46,834 bases of DNA, from contig NW_005434643.1 of the NCBI RefSeq assembly GCF_000315625.1, forward strand, positions 640,711 to 687,544. Reading direction: 5' to 3'. The notes beneath the pieces were generated by a model, which worked only from the letters and a program-made list of their open reading frames with translations, was not told the origin of the DNA and did no database searches. This document shows, piece after piece, positions 10,470 through 19,521 of the stretch. Position 1 is the stretch's first letter, and the number at the start of each line of letters is the position of its first letter. This stretch comes from Guillardia theta CCMP2712. Its lineage: Eukaryota > Cryptophyceae > Pyrenomonadales > Geminigeraceae. Both the position numbers and the translations under genes were made by a program.

Positions 10470-11288
10470 ATGTCACGCTCTGTCACTGTGAAAGGCAGAA
10501 TCGGCTCTAGAAGGGGAATCCCCGGCAAGCAGGTGGTGCTGAGTTTGACCACACTAGATCAATACTACCAATTCCGTCAAGAAGACGCTGCGAGGCTTCT
10601 GGTACGTCTTGTCTTTCTCCCTCTTGTCTGTCTCTTGTATCTCTCTTGTCTGTATCTCTCTTGTCTGTCTGTCTCTTGTATCTCTCTTGTCTGTATCTCT
10701 CTTGTCTGTATGTCTCTTGTATCTCTCTTGTCTGTATGTCTCTTGTCTGTATGTCTCTTGTCTGTATGTCTCTTGTCTGTATCTCTCTTGTCCCTCTCTC
10801 TCTGGTTCTTCGCTTATTTGCACTTGTTCCTGCAGGGTATTTCGCTCACGACCCTCAAAAGCGCCTGCCGACGCCTCGGGATCAGACGATGGCCGTACAC
10901 GAGAATCAAGCGTGAGGACGCGTCAACCGTTGACGTAGCCAGCCAAGCCTCCAACTTGAGGCCAGCAGCTGCTTCATCAGTGAGCTCAGCCAACGATCAG
11001 AGCACTGCAGCACCATCCCAAGATGATTGCTGTGCCTCCGTCACTTCTTGTGCTTCTTGCCTCGGACTGGCTCAGTCTTGCCAACATCCTCTTGCCAACA
11101 ACTCCACGTTTCAGCCAGCGACTTCACCAGACGCCTGCCCCTCCTCATCGCAAGATTTTCTTGACCCCATGACAGCCAGCACAACGGAAGAGCAGCTGCG
11201 GATCATGGGAGACTGGGAGGCGGAAGATCGAGCGCTTCTAGTGGACAACGATTGGCTCGACTGGTTTATCTGCTGTGTTAGGGACTGA
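10470..11288 (+). CDS. RWP-RK domain protein
   Basis: Two exons, 10470-10601 and 10836-11288, give about 194 residues. The spliced sequence YYQFRQEDAARLL-GISLTT then LKSACRRLGIRRWPYTRIKR is the RWP-RK DNA-binding motif, near residues 32-72. RWP-RK proteins are transcription factors, in plants and algae often tied to nitrogen response or gamete identity. The intron cuts the domain between LL and GIS and contains a TCTCTTGTCTGTATC-type tandem repeat that stays open in frame, so an unspliced reading would be misleading. The canonical RWPxRK is here RWPYTRIKR, a slight departure. The remainder is Ser/Ala/Cys-rich with an acidic C-terminus that could activate transcription. A start further upstream (10359) is possible, but 10470 precedes the basic segment directly. 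Confidence 0.8.
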   Translation: MSRSVTVKGRIGSRRGIPGKQVVLSLTTLDQYYQFRQEDAARLLVRLVFLPLVCLLYLSCLYLSCLSVSCISLVCISLVCMSLVSLLSVCLLSVCLLSVCLLSVSLLSLSLWFFAYLHLFLQGISLTTLKSACRRLGIRRWPYTRIKREDASTVDVASQASNLRPAAASSVSSANDQSTAAPSQDDCCASVTSCASCLGLAQSCQHPLANNSTFQPATSPDACPSSSQDFLDPMTASTTEEQLRIMGDWEAEDRALLVDNDWLDWFICCVRD

Positions 11289-11972
11289 CCCGCTGGGTAC
11301 AAGCCTGACCCTAACACCATGCCCCCAACGATCCGGCAGACATGGACGTGAGCATGAGAGCTCGGTGAAGGCTCAGGCACTGACGTGACTCGGATACTCG
11401 GCGGCTTCAATTCAACCTGGACGGCTCTGACGCGTCAGCTGAGCTCTGACTGACAGCGGCGACGATTCTTGGCAGCTAGTGAAGCATGCTCCGATCCGAG
11501 CATGGTAGCTTGAGTGCACTTGGCTTGGGATTGTTTAGACTAGAGGCTTCAATGATAATAAACATCTCCATCGGATTCCAGTCGTGATCGCGCGATGCTG
11601 CAGTGTGGCGTACGGTGCCTGACAAGCACTGCACGGCACTGCACACGACCAGGTGGCCGCAGGTCCACCTGACTTACCGCGAAGCTTTTGCCTCTGACAG
11701 TTGCAGCTGGGGTTGACAAGAACAAGGCATCCATGCACGGGAGGTTTGGAGACTTGGGCTTGCGCTAGATTTTGTATGCGAGCGCCATGTCCTCCATCGC
11801 TCTACATGGTCAGTAGGTTTGTGATGCTTTCAGGATCAGATCCTTGACTGCAGCCTCGTCATCCCCGTCCGATTGCAGCCTGTGAAGTTTATACTCCCCT
11901 CCTCTCTTCAGCATGTCATGTGCAAAGTATTTAAAAGCTGAATCAGGTGTATGCTCGCAACCAGGACGCGAG
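11289..11972. other. Intergenic region, nothing recognised
   Basis: No frame longer than about 70 codons has splice or motif support. There are no simple repeats and no recognisable RNA gene. Confidence 0.4.
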
Positions 11973-12126
11973 AAGCCAAATCAACAAACCGAGAAAGCCA
12001 AATCAACAAACCGAGAAAGCCAAATCAACAAGCCGAGAAAGCCAAATCAACAAACCGAGAAAGCCAAATCAACAAACCGAGAAAGCCAAATCAACAAGCC
12101 GAGAAAGCCAAATCAACAAACCCATC
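11973..12126. repeat. 22-base tandem repeat
   Basis: About seven head-to-tail copies of AAATCAACAAACCGAGAAAG plus CC, with a recurrent AAACC/AAGCC variant. The copies are contiguous with no spacers, so it is a minisatellite and not a CRISPR array. It lies next to the decayed P-loop gene and the second array at 12868. Confidence 0.9.
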
Positions 12127-12651
12127 CCAATGATACTTGACAAGTCTCTTGAAGATGAGCCTCTCCGCATTCTTTGAATCCGAGCGGTCACAGTCTTGTA
12201 GTCAGACTTGGGGTAAAGGTGAATCAGCATCGATACCATCCCCACCTCATTGCAAGCTACAACGATCCTTTTTCGCAGGTCTTCATAGCGATCTACACCC
12301 ATAACAGCGCAGGTCTCTTTACGATGTTCCTCGGTTCGTTGCCCCAATTCTTGATGAGCTTCCTGTCTTCTTGCTCGCTAATCGCGCCCCTATCTCAATT
12401 GCCATCTCCTCTTCTGACCGAACGGGCAAGTTATATTCCTGAGCCAACAAGTTATTCGATATAGTTATTCGATATGCCCTTGAACCGCCTCGTGCTCGGT
12501 GAGGAGATTATGCTATATGATGATTGTTCGCACTCTTCTTTCTATCACGAAGTCTCCCTGCTCTCTGTACAGATCTGTCACAGATATACCACACCCGATG
12601 AGTTTTAAGAAAGTCACATAATTTGTCATCGATATAATTCCACATCCCCTT
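12127..12651. other. Possible decayed coding sequence on the minus strand
   Basis: Minus-strand frames such as MGVDRYEDLRKRIVVACNEV (about 12290-12230) and WNYIDDKLCDFLKTHRVWYI (about 12640-12580) look protein-like but are interrupted by stops and frame changes. They follow the P-loop remnant in the same direction and may be its broken downstream part. No intact gene can be drawn. Confidence 0.35.
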
Positions 12652-12876
12652 TCATCGAATTCCGTCCAAGTACCAATACTCCGTTCCCTTCGGATAGACT
12701 ACTCGCTCATCAGACCGGAGAATATGAAGGAGCAAGAAGTACGCAAAGAAAGGTTTACCAACCCCTGCAGTTCCTGTAATGATCAAAGGATGTACTGGTT
12801 TGTTTGGATTCTTGTCCTTCAGGGTCTCTGGGTCCAAGTTGAATTGATCTACAATTATCTGCATCAAAGCAGCTTT
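12580..12876 (-). pseudogene. Remnant of a P-loop NTPase, possibly RHS/Crinkler-like
   Basis: The frame 12652-12876 reads VDQFNLDPETLKDKNPNKPV, HPLIITGTAGVGKPFFAYFL, then LLHILRSDERVVYP and EYWYLDGI before a stop. GTAGVGKP is a Walker A motif whose expected Ser/Thr after GK is Pro. The reading continues in another frame as WNYIDDKLCDFLKTHRVWYI, as if one base had been gained or lost. Proteins with a GKS-FF-x-YLL loop followed by a VVY/WYLDG strand occur in the RHS-type and Crinkler-type P-loop families; that assignment is tentative. No intact protein can be made from this locus as it stands. Confidence 0.5.
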
Positions 12877-13160
12877 TCCTCCTTTCTAAGCAGCTTTTCC
12901 TCCTTTCTAAGCAGCTTTTCCTCCTTTCTAAGCAGCTTTTCCTCCTTTCTAAGCAGCTTTTTCTCCTTTCTAAGCAGCTTTTCCTCCTTTCTAAGCAGCT
13001 TTTCCTCCTTTCTAAGCAGCTTTTCCTCCTTTCTAAGCAGCTTTTCCTCCTTTCTAAGCAGCTTTTCCTCCTTTCTAAGCAGCTTTTCCTCCTTTCTAAG
13101 CAGCTTTTCCTCCTTTCTAAGCAGCTTTTCCTCCTTTCTAAGCAGCTTTTCCTCCTTTCG
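12868..13160. repeat. 21-base tandem repeat encoding heptads on the minus strand
   Basis: About 14 near-identical copies of AGCAGCTTTTCCTCCTTTCT plus A. Because 21 bases is seven codons, each minus-strand frame gives a seven-residue repeat. One frame is RKEEKLL, a perfect coiled-coil heptad. The array abuts the 5' side of the P-loop remnant but joins it out of frame. Confidence 0.9.
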
Positions 13161-13891
13161 AAGCTGTTTATGGTTTGGATTTCTTCTACTCTTGCCAGCA
13201 ACTTCGCATTTTTGGGTCAGAGACATCGTTCTCCCCTGCCACTTTTTTCTGTCGACTAACCGCATCAATCTCTTTGTTGACCCTTCCGATCCTCTCATTT
13301 ACTCTGCTGATCTCCTTTACTTGTACTCGGTTGCCCTGGCGATCCCCTTATTTGCTACGTCAATCCCCTTATTTGCTACGTCGACCTCTGCAGGGAGCTC
13401 TCTTCCAGAGCAACCAAGACCATTATCTCTCACATTCCGTGTTGCGCCACTTCCTCCTTGTATCGTCAAGCAAGATAGCTCACCTTGACATGAAAACTAT
13501 CTTGACAGCACGAAGACGTTGCCGATCGCTATAATGGAGGTAAAGCATGTCAGTTCAAGCGCATGTAGCAAGAGCTTTCTGTGCGAGATGAAGGACCCGA
13601 GGCAGGCCCGGTCATTCCACCGCTCATAAAAAAAAGTTGACAGGGCGATTGGAGAGAGCGGACGGGAAGACGGAGCATGGCGCGAGTCACAACCCGTCGA
13701 GCGATGGCGGGACGAGCGAGTTGAGTCAACAGACAACACACTACGTGAGGAGGCTGAGGCAGGACGAGCGGGCTAGCAGCCCAAGGGCGCATAGAACACG
13801 CTGCAAGAGAAAGGTAGCAGCTGGTTGACCTGGGCCGTATGATGTAACGAGTAAACAGCAATCATTGTAGCATCAGCAGCAAGCAGAAGCG
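13161..13891. other. Intergenic region, nothing recognised
   Basis: Only short frames without motif or splice support. A 19-base direct repeat (ATCCCCTTATTTGCTACGT) occurs at about 13343-13381. The 3' part should contain the promoter of the gene starting at 13892. Confidence 0.4.
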
Positions 13892-16255
13892 ATGTCGCGT
13901 CGGAAAGGTAATGCCCAGCCAGCTACGTTGTTCCCTCGTGTCCTTGTAAGGGGTATCTGGACAGGAAAGTACTCGGATAGCGTAAGCAGCAGTTATGATA
14001 GCAGCGCATATTCAAGGTATTCGTCTGTGTGGTTGATACTTGTGTTCTTGGTCACTGTTGTCATGCTCACCAGGGATAATGCGCGACCGGCATCTAGGAC
14101 GTTAGTATTTCGCTTGCTCTACTCCCCATGTGCTTACTGGAGCCGATCACAGAAGTTTTCAGCGAACAAGATCCTCTCGTAGCAACAAGTCTTTGAACGA
14201 AACTCTTTCATACCTCTTTGATAACTTTGCTTTTCCAGCTCCATGTCTTCGCGATCATCCTTCTCTACGAGGTTTTCTCAGCCTCCCCTCAAGTTTTGTC
14301 ATTGAGCGCTGCACCAGGGCTTCAAACTACCAGGACGACGAATCAGACTCTTATGATTCGGTATGCTAGAGCTTCCGAATGTTGTTGCAGTCACTCTAAC
14401 GTTGATCAGCATGCCGGGATCAACCAGGGGCCGAAGGTGTTGGAGATCACAGCAAACCATTCCAAGCTGCTGGTTCTTATCAGCAAATATGCACAATGTG
14501 CGCTAACAGCAGACGACCCTGAGACGTGGATAAGGTTGAAGCAACTTTGCCTATGGCATGATTCACAGAACCTATTACAGAGAAATCCCAATCATGGTAT
14601 ACATCTTTGAGGGGATTCAGGCAGAGCAGCTCGATTTCGATTACTCGCCAAAGGTAGTAAGTTCAAGGCAATGATTCATATGCTGATTGCTTCGAAGCCT
14701 GTTTCCTTGAGCTACGAAGGGTCGACCAGACGCATGTTTTTGAATTTTTCTCAAGAGGGCAAGAATTGCCTGGACGATCTTCGTGTTGAGGTAGAATTTT
14801 GACGTTTGTTGATCGACCACTTGACGCGTCTCTCAGAAACTTGTCAACTGCATCAAACTCATCTCTGAAGATCAGCAGCCAATCACAGCTTATCAGATCT
14901 CTCTGAAAGGCCTTCAGTTCCTCAAGGTTCAAAATTTATCGTTTGTTCCAAGTTTTCTCACCTGCAGCTCGCAGTCGCTGCCTAACTCTGTTTTTGATGA
15001 AGTGAACAGCTTCATCTACACCCCCAACGCCCCACACTATGACACTGAGTTGTTGACCTGCCAGTTCAACGGCGAGGAGTTCATTCTAAAGTCAAAGGCT
15101 GGATATCAGCGAATTTCAGACGTGACTACCACGGAGGATGTCAGCTATGTGTCCAGCCCTTACCTGCCCTCCATCCTCCGCACCTCTGGCTCACGTACCA
15201 TGACCAGGTAATCCAACCTGACGACCCTTCTATGGCAGTGATCTCGGTTTCTTCCGCAGCAACGCTCATCGTGCGCACGAGTCGTCACAGGGCGAGTCAA
15301 ACGTGCACGATGACATGAGCGAGGCGATTCAGCTGGCCAATGTCAACTTCATGATCGTCGAGTGGATCCCCTTTGGGACTAACAACGTGGTGGCACTGAA
15401 CGAGAGGCTCGGAGCTCTTGACCGTTGCCAGGGAGGACTCTTCACCTCTCAGGTGGACACGAAGCCGACCAGTACAGCTCTCAAGGGCCCGGAGGACTTG
15501 ACTAGCGTCTCGATCATCGACTTTGACCTCATCCACTTTATCAACTTTGAGACGGAGATCAAGTACACTGAAGCTCTGGGCATTGTGCAGGTGGAGTGCT
15601 TCGGGATGCACCTGAGGATGGACGGGACGGTTGTCAACGGCATGAAGATCGAGGCCATCATGGAGCGGCGAGCAGACAACATCTCCCTCGACGCTCTCGC
15701 CCGCGTGTTGGTCGACGTTCAGCTCGACTCCAGCAAGATTCTCGACGACCTTCTCTCCTGGTATGACGTGCGGGCCTGGAGTCTGGCACTGACGTCACAT
15801 ACCGCAGGTACCAGCGGAGCATTCTCGACGTCGTCTTCCTGGGGGACTCGCTGAACCGCAGCAAGTTCAACTGCATCTTGACTGAGTCGATCAACCCGCG
15901 GCTGCCGGCCAAGAAGTTCCTCGACGGAGCTGAGTACGAGCTTGAGCTCCGGCAGATCCTTGGGGCCATCTATGCAGCTGAGGACCTTGGAAGTGACGAG
16001 CTGGTGCTGCTGGGAACTGACGGGATCCTAGTCATGAGCCCCAACTCCGAGCAGTTCGAGCCCTTAATCATGCACTTCCTCGATATCAAATGCCGCGAAG
16101 AATTCATTCGCACCCTCTTCCAGCGCATCTTCGTCCTCGTCGACACCCTCAAGTCTGTTCGCCAGCTCATCCTCCAGGTCGGCTTCTCCCCTCTCCTCGC
16201 AACGTTCTTCCCTCTCCTAGTTGCTCCTCCATCTCCTCGTTCGTACCTCCCTGCC

Positions 16256-16288
<33 letters not shown>

Positions 16289-18954
16289 TGTGTGCACCTC
16301 CTTCCACTTGCTGAGGATTTTCTATCAGGTGAACGATGATCCAGACAACGTGCTCAGAATCAGGATGGCGCTGTCGGAGGTGAGATTGCCTCTCCTCTCT
16401 AGCCTCTCAAACCCAGCTGACCCCCAGCTGCTCTCAGGCATCTCGAGATCTCGTGCTGTTACAGGAGACGTTCGAGTATCTGAGGGAGTCCACGGAGTAC
16501 CTGCACCCTCCTCCCCCTCCTGACAACGCCATGTCAAAGAGACTCTACAAGGTCATGAAGCTGGACATCCTGCTGGGCTCAATCAAAGTCCGCGTTGACG
16601 ACATTGAGAAAATCCTTGACGGTGCATCCAACGAACTCATCAACCTACAGCAGGTCTGTCACGTTGTTGCTCCTCGTCCTCCTCTTCTCTTCTCCCTCCT
16701 CTTCGCCATGCTCTCTTTCTCCGCCTTCACTTCTCGACCGTCTCTCCACATCTCCTCTCCCTCCTCTAGTCCTCTCCTCCTCTTTTTCTCCTGCCTGCCT
16801 GAGCTCATCTGCTCTCTCTCCTTTTATTCCAAGCTAATTGAGCGTGTCGGCACCAGACGACAGACATAATCAACACGAAGCAGCTGGAAGACGCATACAT
16901 GAACGTCGAGCAGAACACCAAATTCCTAGTGGCAGCGACGGCAGCCAACGAGAGGAGTTCCGCCTCCCTTGTCATCATGCAAGTCGTTCTAGCTGGGGGG
17001 TTCGCCTTCGATCTGCTGGACCGCAGCACGGGAGGGACTCTGAACATCGACCCTCCTGACTGGGCCATGTCCGTCATTTACGTCACGCTCGTCGACCCCC
17101 CCGGCGTTTTTTCCTAGTCAACATCGTGTGGCTCATGGCGTTTTGCTACACGCTAGTGCGACTGATGAGATGGCTCGTGGACTCAACGGAGGTGATGAAG
17201 GAGTTGCTATTGTTGATGATGTTTTTGTTTTTGCTTTCATAGTTGTTGTTTTTGTGTTCGTTGAAGTTGTTTTTGTAGAAGTTGAAGTTGAAGTTGAAGT
17301 TGAAGCTGTTATTGATGTTGATGTTGATGTTGATGTTGATGTTGATGTTGATGTTGATGTTGATGTTGTTGTTAAAGTTGTTGTTCAAATTGTTGTCAAA
17401 GTTGTTGTTAAAGTTGTCGCTGATGATGATAAGGATGATGATAAGGATGATTCTAATGAATATGATGAAGATGAAGATGAAGATGAAGATGAAGATGAAG
17501 ATGAAGATGATGAAAATGATGATGAAGATGATGAAGATGAAGATGATGAAGATGAAGATGATGAAAATGATAATGAAGATGATGAAGATGGAGAGATAGA
17601 TGGAGATAGATAGAGATGATGGAGATGGAGGTTGAGATTAAGACGATGAGGAAAACGAGGAGGATTGTGAGAGCTTATAACAAATTGAAGGGCGTGATGG
17701 TGCAACGGATCAAGTTGAACATGAAGTTGAAGTCGATGGACGGACTTCACGCATATCTCGGTGAGTAGCTTTTATTGAAATTCTTAATGATTTCACTCTT
17801 CATTTCCCATTGCTGTCTTTTCTTCGCCTCAATTTCCATCTCCTATCTCATTTCTGCTTTCTTCTCCCCTGAGTTTCCTGGAACAGAAACGAAGATCATT
17901 GAAACTACTGATGTAGTCTCAACCGCCATCGCCTCCACCAAGGTCCCTTCCCCTTCTCCATTTTCCGTTTCTTTTCTGCCCTTCTCCTTCTTGCACAAGC
18001 AAGGGAGTGACTTGAACGCAGACTATCATCTGGATTGAAACTGACGAGGACAAATGGCTCGGTTCTGCTCCTCAGGTACTGTCCTCCTCTCCCTGCCCTG
18101 CCCTGCCCTGTCATGTCCTGTCATGTTCTGTCCTGCCTTGTATGATCTTTCATGCTCCTCCTTCATCCTGCCCCCTCCTCTATTATACCTATCTTCCTCT
18201 CTTCTCCTCTCCCTCTCCCTCTCCCTCTCCCTCTCCCTCTCCCTCTTTTTCTCCCTCTCCCTCTCCCCCTCCCTCTCCCTCTCCTCTCCCCCTCCTCTTC
18301 CCCCACTCTCCTCTCCTCTCCTAACCTCTCCTGTCCTGTCTTGTCCTAACCTCTCCTGTCCTGTCCTGTCCTGTCCTGTCCTGTCCTGTCCTGTCCTGTC
18401 CTCTTCCATGTCTGCACCTGTTGTAGCTGACAGCAGCAGGTGGAGCTCATGGTAGACGATCGGTACCATTACCTCCTGTACGCTGCCTTTGAGGTGGACA
18501 AGAAAGAGAGTCACGCTAAGGACCGCGACCTGCTCAACATCCTCCTCCTCGATCTCGTCCAGTCTGGTCTGACTCTCCACCACTTGCTCCTCCTTCTCTT
18601 CTCATCTCTCCAGCAGACGCTCTGGACCGCCGGGTTGCCTTTGGAAAAGATGCAAGAGAAGGAGAGATGGAGCAGAAGATCGGTTCGTCATCTGCTCCTC
18701 TCCTTATCTTCTCCCCGATATCTCCTCTCCTGACCTCCGCATCCCTTTCCTTACCCTTCCTAGCAAGCCATACCCCCCCTCCCTCGCTTCTTGTCTTCAG
18801 TCTTGTCTTCTCTTCTTGTTGTCTTGTTGACTTCTCGTCCTCTTTCACCTCTGACGCGGGTCATTGCATAGAACGCACGAAGCAGCAGATCGAGTCGAGG
18901 ACAAAACTGGGTCTGCTCAAGCGGCTGCTAGGCAGGAAGGAGTATGACGCATGA
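13892..18954 (+). CDS. Large membrane protein with two C-terminal TM segments (CorA-like layout); apparent 1-base frameshift
   Basis: Seventeen exons: 13892-14100, 14318-14360, 14410-14534, 14581-14653 (start could be 14569), 14758-14790, 14837-15207, 15260-15760, 15808-16177, 16329-16379, 16465-16653, 16857-17191, 17631-17760, 17887-17942, 18022-18075, 18440-18566, 18614-18682, 18872-18954; about 940 residues. Residues 46-59 form a membrane segment (SVWLILVFLVTVVML). A long soluble part includes IIDFDLIHFINFETEIKYTE. A helical stretch and VEQNTKFLVAATAANERSSA lead into membrane segments LVIMQVVLAGGFAFDLL and FFLVNIVWLMAFCYTLVRLM. The layout recalls CorA/Mrs2 metal channels, but no GMN signature is seen, so function is unknown. 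At 17104-17113 the frame breaks in a T6 run; one extra T would restore it. Long introns carry (GATGTT)n, (GATGAA)n and (TGTCC)n repeats. Confidence 0.7.
17260..17600. repeat. Microsatellite-filled intron, (GTTGAT)n and (GATGAA)n
   Basis: The intron 17192-17630 of the membrane-protein gene is almost wholly simple repeat: GAAGTT, then GATGTT, then GATGAA units. It yields long acidic or Val/Asp frames that are not genes. The flanking coding exons end in DSTE and resume with VEIKTMRKTRR. Confidence 0.85.
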
Positions 18955-19342
18955 ATGAGAGAGTCTCGTCTACCATTCCCTTTAGCCTCTGCACCTCCTC
19001 CGTCACTTACCGTCTCACATCTCTTCTCGTTATCTCATCAATTATCTTTGCTGTTGTCAGTACAACCTCTTGTCTTGTCTCTTTGCTGTCAGTACAACCT
19101 CTTGTCTTGTCTCCGGCAACGTCCAGCATGTCTTGCAGAAAGTCTCAACATGTCAGACTACACCGGCAAGCCTGAAGTAGAAGCGACAGCCTGCGTGGCT
19201 GCCAAGGTGTCTGATCAATTTTAGTTATCTTCATCCCGACAAGTTCGCCTCATTTGTTTGACTGAGATTGAGGGATAAACATGGCGCGAAAGCGAACGTG
19301 AGATCTTTAGAGAAGGATCAGAGAAAGGGATCTTGATAAGAG

Positions 19343-19373
<31 letters not shown>

Positions 19374-19521
19374 CCTTCTCATCTTCTTCTTCATCTGCTC
19401 CTTCTTCTCTTCAACTTTATCTGCACGCTCTTCTCCTCCATTATCGTTGCAGATTGCAATTTTTACAGTTTCGGCCTTCTCCTATCTTGAACCAAACTGA
19501 GCATCTAACGCCTCCATTGCG
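18955..19521. other. Intergenic region with (CTT)n repeat
   Basis: A (CTT)n tract at about 19345-19375 is the main feature. A short frame MSDYTGKPEVEATACVAAK at 19151 looks protein-like but has no supported partner exon. The region lies between two genes on the same strand and should contain the 3' end of one and the promoter of the next. Confidence 0.45.

Noticed and set aside
11973-12126. Possible CRISPR array
   Set aside because: Units are contiguous with no spacers, and the DNA is eukaryotic; it is a minisatellite.
12724-13488. 254-codon plus-strand frame with FSSFLSS repeats
   Set aside because: Translation of the 21-base tandem repeat on the wrong strand; flanks show no protein-like signal.
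14535-14568. A 34-base intron in the membrane-protein gene
   Set aside because: Alternative splice choices of 43 or 46 bases give equally good frames and fit the usual intron size, so an ultra-short intron is not needed.
17128-17613. Val/Asp/Glu-rich 161-codon frame
   Set aside because: Produced by (GTTGAT)n and (GATGAA)n repeats in an intron of the plus-strand membrane-protein gene.
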